A DNA stretch of 64,000 nt, taken from NCBI GenBank assembly GCA_015207585.1, contig JADEWQ010000014.1, positions 1-64,000 of the forward strand, in the 5' to 3' direction. Positions 27,130 to 36,292 of the stretch are shown here, in pieces. The position numbers and the translations under genes are program-made. The notes beneath the pieces were generated by a model. The model saw only the letters and a list, made by a program, of their open reading frames with translations. It was not told the origin of the DNA and made no database searches. This DNA is from Pleurocapsales cyanobacterium LEGE 06147. GTDB lineage: Bacteria > Cyanobacteriota > Cyanobacteriia > Cyanobacteriales > Xenococcaceae. The first letter of the stretch is position 1. Each line of letters opens with the position of its first letter.

Positions 27130-27317
27130 AAGACAATATTATTTTTACTAGACAATAAGTGAAAAGTAGCTTCATACGCTTTAAAATCATCCAAACTCAT
27201 CACTACTACTGATCGTGCATTTTGCCTAGTTACAATTAATGGTGTGCGATCGGCTTCAATTTTGTTGAGATATCCAGCTAGCTTTTGCCTAAATTCTGTA
27301 TAGGTAACTGTATCCAT
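27015..27317 (-). pseudogene. Truncated Phd/YefM-type antitoxin
   Basis: The N-terminal half is a normal Phd/YefM antitoxin: MDTVTYTEFRQKLAGYLNK, PLIVTRQNARSVVVMSL, DDFKAYEATFHLLSSKNN, which forms the DNA-binding dimer. After residue 60 the reading becomes nonsense because it runs antisense through the hypothetical remnant at 26896-27129. The toxin-neutralising tail and any YoeB/Doc toxin gene downstream are missing. It was likely cut by insertion or recombination near 27130. It might still bind DNA if expressed. Confidence 0.65.
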
Positions 27318-27449
27318 AAGTTAAAATTATCTCTTCTCCCTATTAGAGCGCGTTAAGTCATAGTAGGCAAAAGTTGCAGACAAGCGATCGCTTTTCGGTT
27401 ACAAATTCCTACCGACAATGAGGATGACAAATCTTTAACCTCCATGCTC

Positions 27450-27740
27450 TTAAGGGTGAGGCGTAATTGCTAAGATCGTTAACTCATCGGGATTGGAACC
27501 ATAGTACCAAAAAACTCGAAAAGCAGCAGGAGACTTATTTTCTACATAAGCTTCAAAAACTTCTTCACCATTAGGTCCCGATATACTCTCGTATTTATGG
27601 GTATTTAAACTAGGATGACGTGAGTTAACCTGCATCAATCCCAGGGTTTTCAGAACTTTTTTGTGCTTTTTCGGATTGGTTTTTTCTAGGCTTTCTAAAG
27701 ACTTGTTGGCTTCGGATGTAAACTTTAACTTAAATTCCAC
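27450..27740 (-). CDS. RelE/ParE-superfamily toxin
   Basis: A 96-residue protein of the RelE/ParE toxin fold: MEFKLKFTSEANKSLESLE, HKKVLKTLGLMQVNSRHPSL, HKYESISGP, then VFEAYVENKSPAAFRVFWYYG and a last strand ELTILAITPHP. Known relatives cut ribosome-bound mRNA or act on gyrase; here the catalytic residues cannot be fixed by eye, although the central Arg in AFRVFW and the His near the C-terminus are in the expected places. It lies 98 bp downstream of the AbrB-like antitoxin on the same strand, so the two form a type II toxin-antitoxin pair. Frame intact. Confidence 0.75.
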   Translation of the reverse strand: MEFKLKFTSEANKSLESLEKTNPKKHKKVLKTLGLMQVNSRHPSLNTHKYESISGPNGEEVFEAYVENKSPAAFRVFWYYGSNPDELTILAITPHP

Positions 27741-27838
27741 TAATATTTCTGTCTTGAAAAAACGAGTTTTATTTCCAAAAAATTGATTGTTTTTAATAGA
27801 CCAAGAATTTTATCAATCAATTCTTCATAAACAGAATA

Positions 27839-28144
27839 TTAGTCATCAATATCTAAATCTGCATATTCAGCAAAAGAACCTAAATCGTTGGTTTCTCCTG
27901 CTTCGGCTTCTTCTAATCCGCGTTTTAAGGATTCAAGAGCAGATTGATTTCTCCAAAGCCAAATTTCTTTTTCTGGTATGTTTACGATTGGGTCTAAAAG
28001 AATTTGCCCTAAGTCGTTGATCATTACTCTATAATTCTTTTTCTTAGCTACTGCACCTAATGTCAAACGCCCTCTATCATCAACACGAGACGTGTGCTTG
28101 ATTTCTCGAAAATTTGAGTTGGCTACATAATTATTTACAGACAT
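27839..28144 (-). CDS. AbrB-like antitoxin partner of the RelE/ParE toxin
   Basis: A 101-residue protein. The part VDDRGRLTLGAVAKKKNYRVM resembles the swapped-hairpin AbrB/SpoVT fold, and the following NDLGQILLDPIVNIPEKEIWLW is typical of cyanobacterial antitoxins of this size. The C-terminal half (SALESLKRGLEEAEAG to FAEYADLDIDD) is helical and acidic, as expected for the toxin-binding tail. It precedes the RelE-like gene, the usual order. Regulation is probably by autorepression at its own promoter. Not shown: that it neutralises this toxin. Confidence 0.65.
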   Translation of the reverse strand: MSVNNYVANSNFREIKHTSRVDDRGRLTLGAVAKKKNYRVMINDLGQILLDPIVNIPEKEIWLWRNQSALESLKRGLEEAEAGETNDLGSFAEYADLDIDD

Positions 28145-28345
28145 TTTGGCTCTCTCAATTAAACAATCACAGTAACATAAAAGATTCTAAGATTTGCTTT
28201 TCTAGAAGTTAGCATAATTTGTGGGTAAGTGGGTAATACCCATATTTAAGATTTTCCTGAAATTACAAACCGTCCTACAGCAATCAGAAAGCCTCCAATG
28301 GCAGTTATTTATTATTATCTCTTTGCTAAATATCCTGAAGTTAGC

Positions 28346-28419
28346 CAGAGAATGAATTCTCTGTCTTATAGCAAAAGTCCTACGGACTTTAGTTTTAAGC
28401 CAAGAAATTCATTTCTTGG
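28346..28419. repeat. Three consecutive hairpins
   Basis: Stems CAGAGAA/TTCTCTG (28346-28363), AAAGTCC/GGACTTT (28374-28390) and CCAAGAAA/TTTCTTGG (28400-28419) follow each other within 74 bp. Their loops are only 3-4 nt. This looks like a REP-type composite repeat inserted at a gene end. Confidence 0.75.
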
Positions 28420-28581
28420 TGCAAGGGTACTTTCAACTTGTCCCTTGCCGAACAATGCTTCAGCGATCGCCAATAATCTAGCAAACCTGATATTTGTTTT
28501 GCTTTCTAATTCTTTATAAGCACGATCGAAGGCATCTATTTCCAAACTAAATTGCGATCGCTTTGTATTCGTAAAAGTCAT
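28366..28581 (-). CDS. Small hypothetical protein ending in hairpin repeats
   Basis: A 71-residue frame. The first 50 residues (MTFTNTKRSQFSLEIDAF, RAYKELESKTNIRFARLLA, IAEALFGKG) look like a real helical protein fragment. The last 20 residues are encoded by two of three consecutive hairpins at 28346-28419, so the original C-terminus was probably replaced. Family not recognised. Confidence 0.35.
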   Translation of the reverse strand: MTFTNTKRSQFSLEIDAFDRAYKELESKTNIRFARLLAIAEALFGKGQVESTLAPRNEFLGLKLKSVGLLL

Positions 28582-28642
28582 TAAACCTGTATAAAACAGC
28601 TACTAAAGATCGGGACAATAAACTGTAAAATGATCGGGCTAG

Positions 28643-28691
28643 AGGTGCAAGGTACTCCGCCTTAAAACGGCGGAGTCTGCTTGCACTTCGT
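28643..28691 (-). repeat. Dispersed hairpin repeat, copy C (inverted)
   Basis: The minus strand reads ACGAAGTGCAAGCAGACTC, then the stem CCGCC/GGCGG and AGTACCTTGCACC. It lies directly before carB and supplies the TTG at 28681 that lengthens the carB reading frame artificially. Confidence 0.75.
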
Positions 28692-28719
28692 AAAGTTAGT
28701 TGTCAAGCTAAAAAATCTT

Positions 28720-31700
28720 ATGCCCCGCCGCGACGATCTACACAAAATTCTACTCCTCGGTTCCGGTCCCATCGTTATCGGTCAAGCCAGTGAGTTTGAC
28801 TATTCTGGTACGCAAGCCTGTAAAGCACTGCGAGAAGAAGGCTACCAAGTGGTACTGGTTAACTCCAATCCGGCATCGATCATGACCGATCCGGAAATGG
28901 CCGATCGCACTTACATCGAACCATTGACACCGGAAATGGTGGAGAAAGTCATTGCTAAAGAAAGACCCGATGCACTGCTGCCGACTATGGGAGGACAAAC
29001 AGCTTTAAATGTAGCAGTAGCACTAGCGAAAAATGGCGTGTTGGATCGATATGGGGTCGAATTGATCGGGGCAAAATTACCTGCCATTGAAAAAGCGGAA
29101 GACCGACAGTTGTTTAAGGAAGCTATGGCGAAAATTGGCGTACCCGTATGTCCCTCAGGTATTGCCAGTAATTTAGACCAAGCCAAGGCGATCGCCGTAG
29201 AAATTGGCAGTTATCCCCTCATTATTCGTCCTGCCTTCACTCTTGGCGGTACGGGAGGGGGTATTGCCTACAACCAAGAAGAATACGAAGAATTAGCTCA
29301 ATTTGGGATAGATGCTTCTCCCGTATCGCAAATTCTGGTCGAAAAATCCCTCCTCGGTTGGAAAGAATACGAACTAGAGGTAATGAGAGATTTGGCAGAT
29401 AACGTAGTGATTATCTGTTCGATTGAAAATATCGACCCGATGGGGGTTCATACGGGAGACTCGATTACGGTTGCCCCCGCCCAAACTCTGACCGATAAAG
29501 AGTATCAACGACTGCGGGATTATTCCAAAGCAATTATTCGGGAAATTGGGGTCGAAACGGGCGGTTCTAACATTCAGTTTGCTGTCAATCCAGTGAATGG
29601 GAAAGTAATTGTTATCGAGATGAACCCCCGCGTTTCTCGTTCCTCGGCTTTAGCCTCCAAAGCGACGGGTTTCCCTATTGCTAAATTTGCAGCAAAATTA
29701 GCCGTAGGTTACACTCTCGATGAAATTCCCAACGACATTACCAAAAAAACACCTGCTTCTTTTGAACCTACCATTGACTATGTAGTTACGAAAATACCCC
29801 GCTTTGCCTTTGAAAAATTCCCCGGCAGCGAACCAATCCTGACTACCCAGATGAAATCCGTAGGGGAGGCAATGGCGATCGGACGGACGTTTTGCGAATC
29901 TTTCCAAAAAGCCCTTCGTTCCCTCGAAACCGGACGCTATGGTTTTGGCTGCGATCGCCAAGAAACTCTTCCTTCGCTCGGACAAGTCCGTTCTCATTTA
30001 CGCACTCCCAACCCAGAGAGAATATACAGTGTCTACCACGCCTTGAAGTTAGGAATGACACCGGAAGAAATCTACGAACTGACGGCGATCGATCTCTGGT
30101 TTTTAGACAAGATGCAGGAGTTATTAGAGACAGAGAAGTTTCTCAAGTGTACTCCTCTACAAGAAATTACTGCCGAACAGATGCGCTTCGTAAAACAGCG
30201 AGGATTTAGCGATCGCCAAATTGCTTTTGCTACCAAGACAACCGAAGATGAAGTTCGTGCCTATCGCAAAGAGTTAGGCATAACTCCTATTTACAAGCTG
30301 GTAGATACTTGCGCGGCAGAATTTGAAGCCTTTACTCCCTACTACTATTCCACCTACGAAGAAGGAGAATCGGAAGTCCAACCCTCCGATAAAGCTAAAG
30401 TGATGATTTTAGGAGGAGGTCCCAACCGCATCGGACAGGGAATTGAGTTTGACTACTGTTGCTGTCATGCCTCCTTCGCCCTTTCAGCAGCAGGGTACGA
30501 AACTATTATGGTCAACTCCAACCCAGAAACAGTTTCTACCGACTACGACACCAGCGATCGCCTTTACTTTGAACCCCTTACCAAAGAAGATGTCCTCAAC
30601 ATTATCGAAGCCGAACACCCCGAAGGCATTATCATCCAATTCGGCGGTCAAACTCCTCTCAAATTGGCAGTACCCCTCAAGGAATATTTGAACACAATAC
30701 AGAAATCCGTAGGGGCGTTTCGCGTTCCCGGAGGGGGCGAAGCAACGCCCCTACAGCAATCACGCGAAACGCCCCTACAGCATTTGACCAAAATTTGGGG
30801 AACATCCCCCGATTCCATCGATACAGCCGAAGACAGAGAGAAATTCGAGCAAATTTTGCGGCAATTAGATATTAAACAACCTCCTAATGGCATTGCTAGA
30901 AGTTATGCAGAGGCGTTAGAAATCGCCCGTCGGATCGGCTATCCCGTGGTGGTGCGTCCTTCTTATGTATTGGGGGGAAGGGCAATGGAAATTGTCTATT
31001 CCGACAGCGAACTGGAACGCTACATGACCTATGCCGTCCAAGTAGAACCAGACCACCCAATTTTAATCGATAAATTTTTGGAAAATGCGATCGAAGTCGA
31101 TGTGGATGCATTGTGCGATTCTACTGGTAAAGTAGTTATTGGTGGCATTATGGAACACATAGAACAAGCAGGTATTCACTCCGGCGACTCCGCTTGTTCT
31201 ATTCCCTATACTTCTCTACCAACCGCAGCGATCGAGACTATTCGTACCTGGACGGAAAAGCTTGCCCGTGCTTTGCAAGTAGTGGGTTTGATGAACATTC
31301 AATATGCGGTTCAAGGAGAACAGGTATATATCCTTGAAGCCAATCCTCGCGCCTCTCGTACCGTTCCCTATGTGTCCAAAGCCACAGGAGTACCCCTAGC
31401 CAAACTGGCATCTTTGATTATGGCAGGGAAAACCTTAGAATCGTTGGGTGTGACTGATGAAATCATTCCCCAACACATTGCGGTCAAAGAAGCAGTATTG
31501 CCTTTTAATAAGTTTCCCGGTGCAGACACTCTGTTGGGACCCGAAATGCGTTCTACAGGGGAAGTAATGGGCATTGACAGCGACTTCGGTAAAGCTTTTG
31601 CTAAAGCAGAGATTGCCGCAGGGGTAGATTTATCCTTGAAAGGAACGGTCTTTATCTCGATGAACGATCGCGATAAAGAAGCAGCCGTTCCCGTGGTAAA

Positions 31701-32043
31701 AGATTTTCTCGATTTAGGCTTTAAAGTCGTCGCTACTTCCGGCACGCGACATATCCTAAAGGAAAACGGTATTGAAGATGTAGAGTTAGTACTCAAACTT
31801 CATGAAGGTCGTCCTCATGTCATTGACTGGATTAAAAACAAGCAAATTCAATTGATCGTTAACACGCCTACTGGTGAAGAATCCCAAACCGATGCCCGAC
31901 TGATCCGGCGGATGGCTTTAGATTATAAGTTACCCATTATTACCACCATTGCAGGGGCAAAAGCGACGGTAGCGGCGATTCGTTCTTTGCAGTCGGAACC
32001 ATTGGAAGTTAAAGCACTGCAGGATTATATCAATCAAAATTGA
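28720..32043 (+). CDS. carB: Carbamoyl-phosphate synthase, large subunit
   Basis: The ammonia-dependent half of carbamoyl-phosphate synthase, supplying arginine and pyrimidine synthesis. 1107 residues with the two homologous ATP-grasp halves: [20 protein letters not shown] and [13 protein letters not shown] in the first; [45 protein letters not shown] and [18 protein letters not shown] in the second. The allosteric domain with TSGTRHIL is at the end. I chose the ATG at 28720 (MPRRDDLHK); the longer TTG frame starts within a repeat. About residues 664-690 encode a palindromic repeat inserted in frame (see 30709-30778), at a point where family members have no extra loop. carA is not in the window. 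Confidence 0.97.
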   Translation: MPRRDDLHKILLLGSGPIVIGQASEFDYSGTQACKALREEGYQVVLVNSNPASIMTDPEMADRTYIEPLTPEMVEKVIAKERPDALLPTMGGQTALNVAVALAKNGVLDRYGVELIGAKLPAIEKAEDRQLFKEAMAKIGVPVCPSGIASNLDQAKAIAVEIGSYPLIIRPAFTLGGTGGGIAYNQEEYEELAQFGIDASPVSQILVEKSLLGWKEYELEVMRDLADNVVIICSIENIDPMGVHTGDSITVAPAQTLTDKEYQRLRDYSKAIIREIGVETGGSNIQFAVNPVNGKVIVIEMNPRVSRSSALASKATGFPIAKFAAKLAVGYTLDEIPNDITKKTPASFEPTIDYVVTKIPRFAFEKFPGSEPILTTQMKSVGEAMAIGRTFCESFQKALRSLETGRYGFGCDRQETLPSLGQVRSHLRTPNPERIYSVYHALKLGMTPEEIYELTAIDLWFLDKMQELLETEKFLKCTPLQEITAEQMRFVKQRGFSDRQIAFATKTTEDEVRAYRKELGITPIYKLVDTCAAEFEAFTPYYYSTYEEGESEVQPSDKAKVMILGGGPNRIGQGIEFDYCCCHASFALSAAGYETIMVNSNPETVSTDYDTSDRLYFEPLTKEDVLNIIEAEHPEGIIIQFGGQTPLKLAVPLKEYLNTIQKSVGAFRVPGGGEATPLQQSRETPLQHLTKIWGTSPDSIDTAEDREKFEQILRQLDIKQPPNGIARSYAEALEIARRIGYPVVVRPSYVLGGRAMEIVYSDSELERYMTYAVQVEPDHPILIDKFLENAIEVDVDALCDSTGKVVIGGIMEHIEQAGIHSGDSACSIPYTSLPTAAIETIRTWTEKLARALQVVGLMNIQYAVQGEQVYILEANPRASRTVPYVSKATGVPLAKLASLIMAGKTLESLGVTDEIIPQHIAVKEAVLPFNKFPGADTLLGPEMRSTGEVMGIDSDFGKAFAKAEIAAGVDLSLKGTVFISMNDRDKEAAVPVVKDFLDLGFKVVATSGTRHILKENGIEDVELVLKLHEGRPHVIDWIKNKQIQLIVNTPTGEESQTDARLIRRMALDYKLPIITTIAGAKATVAAIRSLQSEPLEVKALQDYINQN
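30709..30778. repeat. Palindromic repeat inserted in frame in carB
   Basis: A 70-bp element with perfect 16-bp inverted ends GTAGGGGCGTTTCGCG (30709-30724) and CGCGAAACGCCCCTAC (30763-30778), plus an inner copy of CGCCCCTACAGCA. It adds about 24 residues, starting [17 protein letters not shown], without a stop. Relatives of the GTAGGGGCG...CGCCCCTAC type lie at 35938, 39187 and 47139. Confidence 0.85.
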
Positions 32044-32740
32044 AAATGAATTTTGATGAAGATCTAGACACCTACCGTGTATACAGATCTTAAATAGGAT
32101 GCAGCAGTGCTGAAAGATCCCCCTTGTTTAAGAGGTAGGGCTGTTTCATTGTGAAAAAAATTCTAGAATAATAGGGGCTTGGGGAGACTTATGTATATAC
32201 AGTAGGAACTCAAAAAGCGATCGCGCTCACACCGTGACAACTGAGTAAAAAGGGAGTTTATTTGGAGTGAATCTGATTAATTGCTTTATCAACCGATGAC
32301 ACAATTCATAGGTTTTAATCCATAACTATATACCAATTTTCGCAAGCAAGTAGAACAAAAATCCTTCATTCGCTCGACTTTCCCTACACCTATTATTGGC
32401 TTATTTATGCGGGAACTGGTAGCTACGGGTTTGATGCTCGCGGATTCCGCTACTTTAATATACCCTAGAGTAAGGCTGGGAGTAGATTATCCTCGTCCGG
32501 TAGTAGACTTCTTTAAATCTATGAAAGCAAACGAAAAAATTTATAAAAATTCACTCAATTGCCAGTAAGCAAGCTATAGTTGCTGCACGGGTACTGGCAA
32601 AAGGCGTTGCGGCAGCACCCGCAGGGCGGGATCGCAAACTATAGCGGTTCTTAGAGTACGGGTGATGCTGCTTGCCTCCTTCGGAGGAGCTACGCTAGCG
32701 CAGTGCAAAGAGGGCGCGAATCGGCCGTACAAAATGCCAA
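32044..32740. other. Repeat-rich gap after carB
   Basis: No intact gene. It holds a gene fragment (32326-32568), an inverted copy of the GCGATCCCGCTTTGCGGG repeat (32609-32635) and a CTCCTTCGGAGGAG hairpin near 32675-32690. An imperfect hairpin AGATCT...AGATCT follows the carB stop (about 32060-32090), without a T run. Confidence 0.5.
32326..32568 (+). pseudogene. C-terminal fragment of an unidentified enzyme
   Basis: A frame without a start reads YTNFRKQVEQKSFIRSTFP, TPIIGLFMRELVATGLMLA and YPRVRLGVDYPRPVVDFF and stops at TAA 32566-32568. The even, well-behaved reading shows the 3' end of a lost gene. I do not recognise the family with confidence. Confidence 0.4.
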
Positions 32741-33085
32741 TTGCTCACCCTCGATAAGAAAATAATTGAAGAGGTCAAATTGCTAGCAAAAAGTAACTGG
32801 ATTGACGATCTGATTGCATCACTAGAAGACGAAGAAAACGCTGCCAGATATCTGACTTTTGCCTTAGAAGAAGGTCGCAAGAGCGATCGATTATTATCCC
32901 ATGCCCTAGAAAACGTCATAGAATCTCTCTGTCAGCAAAATAATCTTTCTAGTGAAACAAAAGAATGTTATGAAAAACTAGAAAAGTTATTAGCATAAGG
33001 GGATCATGTAGCAATTTATAGTTTAGTCGATTTACTGCAAGGGTTGGGATTTAAACTAGTGGTTATTGAAGAAAAGAATACTTAA
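32741..33085 (+). pseudogene. HTH addiction-module antidote-like gene with in-frame stop
   Basis: From TTG 32741 the frame reads LDKKIIEEVKLLAKSNW, then NAARYLTFALEEGRK to a TAA at 32996-32998; the same frame continues with GDHVAIYSLVDLLQGLGF to TAA 33083-33085. Joined, the order is like HigA-type addiction antidotes, in which an EALxDGD-like helix is followed by an HTH and the end SLLxLLxALGLKL. The stop in the middle removes the end of the HTH region. It could be two small genes, but the continuous frame favours one broken gene. No toxin is next to it. Confidence 0.45.
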
Positions 33086-33257
33086 ACTACATTGGTCGAT
33101 CGACTAATACGCATTTAATTTGCATAATTTATAATTTGTGCAGAAAGCATCAACCTTTCTCCCTTGCTCCCTTCTCTTCTGCTCTCCCTGCTGCCTTCAC
33201 CATGCAATTTGAATCAAGATCGCTTATTATTCTGGTCGGCAAACTGGAGTAATATTA

Positions 33258-33307
33258 ACGAAGTTGAAGCAAACTAAGCCTTTTTAAGGCGGAGTATCTT
33301 CGACTTT
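33258..33307 (+). repeat. Dispersed hairpin repeat, copy D
   Basis: ACGAAGTTGAAGCAAACTAAG, a GCCT...AGGC stem, then AGTATCTTCGACTT. It ends at the TTG (33306) that begins the helicase reading frame, as copy C does before carB. Confidence 0.65.
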
Positions 33308-35912
33308 GTACAACAACAGTGTTTGCCTTTTGACAGACGAATCTACCTTTATCGCCACCGAACCCCTTCAGACAATGGGAGAGGCAGGAGAACAGTTAGT
33401 GTGGGAAGCAGTTCAAACTGCTTTTGCTAACAGAAAGTGCCTTGCCTATTGGCGTTATCCGATTTTTTCTCCAGCAGGAAAATTCCGCAAAGAACCAGAT
33501 ATTCTGATCGCCGATTATAATTTGGGTTTAATTGTCATTGAAGTTAAGGCAATTACTATCGAACAAATAGTTAATATTCAAGGACATCGCTGGGAATATC
33601 AAAATTTTTATACTTCTTACGGCAATCCCTATCAGCAAGCAGAAAATCAACTTTTTGCCTTACTCGAATATACGAAGAGAGAACCCAGTCTAGCGGGAAA
33701 AATTACTGCCAGAGTAGCGATCGCCCTTCCCTATATTAGTCAACAACAGTGGCAACAGAGAGATTTTCATTTACTACCGAGTAGTCCGCCAATTTTATTT
33801 CAAAACCATCTGTCTTCATCTGCTTCTATTTGCGAAGCGATCGCACAAATACCGCCAATAATTGCCGGAACTCAAACAACTTTAAATCAGTGGCAATTAC
33901 TTCTTGCCATTCTGGGGGGAACGCAAATGTTTAGCCCTCCTTCTCGTCGCATCTTAGCTTCTACTCAAAGCCGGGGCAATGTTTTAAAACAAGTGCGATC
34001 CCGCTTTGCGAGTGCTGCCGCACCTCGCTTATCCCAACTCGATTTACAACAAGAAAAAATCGCCAAACAAATTCCCCCAGGGCCCCAACGCATTCGCGGG
34101 ATAGCAGGTTCGGGTAAAACAGTCCTCCTCTGTCAAAAAGCTGCCCACATGCATCTCAAACACCCCGATTGGCAGATTGCTTTTGTCTTTTTTTCTCGCA
34201 GTTTATATGACACTATCAGTCAGCAAATAGACAAATGGATTCGCTATTTTACTGGCGATCGCCAAAGTTACAATCCCCAGGATTCTCATCTCCAAATTCT
34301 TCATGGGTGGGGAGGAAAACAACAAGCAGGCTTTTACAGTACTCTTTGTCAATTAACAGGAAAAAACCCCCTGACGGTACAAGATACAGAAAGCAAAAAA
34401 CCCAATGAAGCTTTAGGGGAAGTTTGCCTGCAACTACTAGAATCAACGGCGATTCCTCAAGTTTTTGATGCCATTTTAATCGACGAGGGACAAGACTTAG
34501 TTGTAGATAACTGGAAATATGGAAACAAACAACCTTTTTATTGGCTGGCTTATCAAGCTTTACGTCCGGTAAATCCAGTTCATCCCGAACAAAAACGTTT
34601 AATTTGGGCTTATGATGAGGCCCAAAGTTTAGACAGTCTCAATATTCCCACAGCCAGCGAAATTTTTGGAGAAGAACTAGGTCATTTGGTCATCGGAAAA
34701 TATCCTGACGGCATCGACAAAACCGAGATAATGTCTCGTTGTTATCGCACTCCTCACCATATTTTAACTACAGCCCACGGAATCGGCATGGGATTGCTAC
34801 GTCGTGGAGGGATGTTAACTGGCATAACTCGTCAAGAAGATTGGGAAGCGATCGGTTACGAAGTACAAGGAAGTTTTCAAATCGGTCAACAAATAATTCT
34901 CAAGCGTCCGCTTCAAAACTCACCCAATCCAGTGACAGAACTGTGGCAAGGAGAAGTAATTGAATTCAAAAATTATTTTTCTCGTCAACAAGAATTGACC
35001 GCTTTAGCTAACAACATCAAACATAATCTTCGTCATGATGGTTTGTGCCCGAGTCGTGAAATATTGGTACTAGTTTTAGGAAATTTTTGGGAAGCTAGCC
35101 AATTAGGGAATCAGGTTGCTAAATTTTTAATTAAACAAGGGATTGATATTTATCTACCTGGTAGTAGTCAACCAAATTTACTACATACCCAAGCAAATAA
35201 ACTTCAACCAAACCAATTTTGGTATGAAGGATTAGTAACTATTTCCACTATTCACCGCGCCAAAGGTCAAGAAGCAGATATGGTGTATATAGTTGGTTTA
35301 GATAATATAGCTAAAGACGAAAGTAATATTTATTTACGCAACCAATTATTTGTAGCTTTAACTAGAGCTAGAGGCTGGGTAACTATTAGTGGAATTGAAA
35401 ATTATCCTTTATATACTGAAATACAGCAAGTAATTAACAGTGGCGATACTTTTGAATTCACTTATCAGCATTCACCTCAGCGAGAAATTTATGTTACTAC
35501 TTCAGGAGAATTGCTAACAAGATTTGCTCTGGGAGAAAGAAATTTTGATCGTGCAGATTTAACCGGAGCAAACTTAGCCAATGTATGTTTAAACAACGCT
35601 AATTTAATTGGAGCTAATTTAAGAAAAGCTAACTTACAAAATACTAAATTAATAGAAGTTAAATTAATTGTTGCCGATCTAAGTCATGCAGATTTAAGTG
35701 GCGCTAATTTAAGCAAAGCAAAATTAATGGGAGCCAATTTACAGGGAGCAAACTTATGCAATGCAGACTTAACTGGTGCAGATTTGAGTAATGCTAATTT
35801 ACAGGCTGCTAAATTAATAGGTAGTAAGTTAATTGGTGCAAATTTAAGCGGAATTGATTGGCAAGATGCCGATTTAACGGATGCTCAAATAGAAAAAGAG
35901 CGAAGTCTGTAG
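33306..35912 (+). CDS. NERD nuclease-SF1 helicase-pentapeptide repeat fusion
   Basis: An 868-residue three-part protein. Residues about 24-130 are a NERD domain, a PD-(D/E)xK nuclease-like fold: AGEQLVWEAV, then KEPDILIADYN and LIVIEVKA with the expected E, D and ExK residues. Residues about 245-730 are a UvrD/Rep-type helicase: GIAGSGKTVLL (Walker A, 265-272), ILIDEGQDL (Walker B), SRCYRTP, TISTIHRAKGQEAD and QLFVALTRARG. Residues about 749-860 are some 22 pentapeptide repeats (A[D/N]L-x-x). Residues about 230-240 come from a dispersed repeat inserted in frame. TTG 33306 has GGAG 11 nt upstream, but lies in a repeat; TTG 33330 or ATG 33375 may be the true start. Genome defence or repair is inference. 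Confidence 0.88.
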   Translation: MYNNSVCLLTDESTFIATEPLQTMGEAGEQLVWEAVQTAFANRKCLAYWRYPIFSPAGKFRKEPDILIADYNLGLIVIEVKAITIEQIVNIQGHRWEYQNFYTSYGNPYQQAENQLFALLEYTKREPSLAGKITARVAIALPYISQQQWQQRDFHLLPSSPPILFQNHLSSSASICEAIAQIPPIIAGTQTTLNQWQLLLAILGGTQMFSPPSRRILASTQSRGNVLKQVRSRFASAAAPRLSQLDLQQEKIAKQIPPGPQRIRGIAGSGKTVLLCQKAAHMHLKHPDWQIAFVFFSRSLYDTISQQIDKWIRYFTGDRQSYNPQDSHLQILHGWGGKQQAGFYSTLCQLTGKNPLTVQDTESKKPNEALGEVCLQLLESTAIPQVFDAILIDEGQDLVVDNWKYGNKQPFYWLAYQALRPVNPVHPEQKRLIWAYDEAQSLDSLNIPTASEIFGEELGHLVIGKYPDGIDKTEIMSRCYRTPHHILTTAHGIGMGLLRRGGMLTGITRQEDWEAIGYEVQGSFQIGQQIILKRPLQNSPNPVTELWQGEVIEFKNYFSRQQELTALANNIKHNLRHDGLCPSREILVLVLGNFWEASQLGNQVAKFLIKQGIDIYLPGSSQPNLLHTQANKLQPNQFWYEGLVTISTIHRAKGQEADMVYIVGLDNIAKDESNIYLRNQLFVALTRARGWVTISGIENYPLYTEIQQVINSGDTFEFTYQHSPQREIYVTTSGELLTRFALGERNFDRADLTGANLANVCLNNANLIGANLRKANLQNTKLIEVKLIVADLSHADLSGANLSKAKLMGANLQGANLCNADLTGADLSNANLQAAKLIGSKLIGANLSGIDWQDADLTDAQIEKERSL
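33995..34024 (+). repeat. GCGATCCCGCTTTGCGRGTGCTGCCGCACC repeat inside the helicase
   Basis: A 30-bp dispersed repeat lies in frame before the Walker A motif and encodes SRFASAAAP. It is nearly identical to the copy in the E2-like gene (46815-46844), and an inverted copy lies in the gap at 32609-32635. Confidence 0.85.
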
Positions 35913-35965
35913 TACCGCTGCGCGGAAGTCAAAAGTCGTAGGGGCGATTGACCAATCGCCCGTAC
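35910..35965 (+). repeat. Stop-codon repeat copy 2 plus GTAGGGGCG palindrome
   Basis: TAGTACCGCTGCGCGGAAG starts exactly on the helicase stop codon (35910-35912), as it does at pgk. It is followed by CAAAAGTC and at 35938-35965 by the palindrome GTAGGGGCGATTG/CCAATCGCCCGTAC. The rest of the gap to 36292 shows no supported gene. Confidence 0.85.
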
Positions 35966-36292
35966 AAAAGGTTCGCTAATAGCAATCAAGCTAATAGCTA
36001 AAAGCTTATTTGATAGGCGTTAGGTCGCGATCGCATTCAACTACTAAGTTCAAATATGAATCGTACAGCTACGATCGCACTTTATCGATAACTTGCCTTT
36101 AATTGTTACAGATAACTTTGATGTACGGTCATGCAGTCTCTCCAGAAACACTGGCGGCAGTGAAAGATAGACTGAGAATTTAACAAATTTGTGGATGCTG
36201 CAATCGCTCCCGGTAACGCACAATGTGGTTCGGTGAAAGTCCCAACTCTTGAGACAGATATTCGGGTATTTGGAGATTTTGCATCGATGTAG

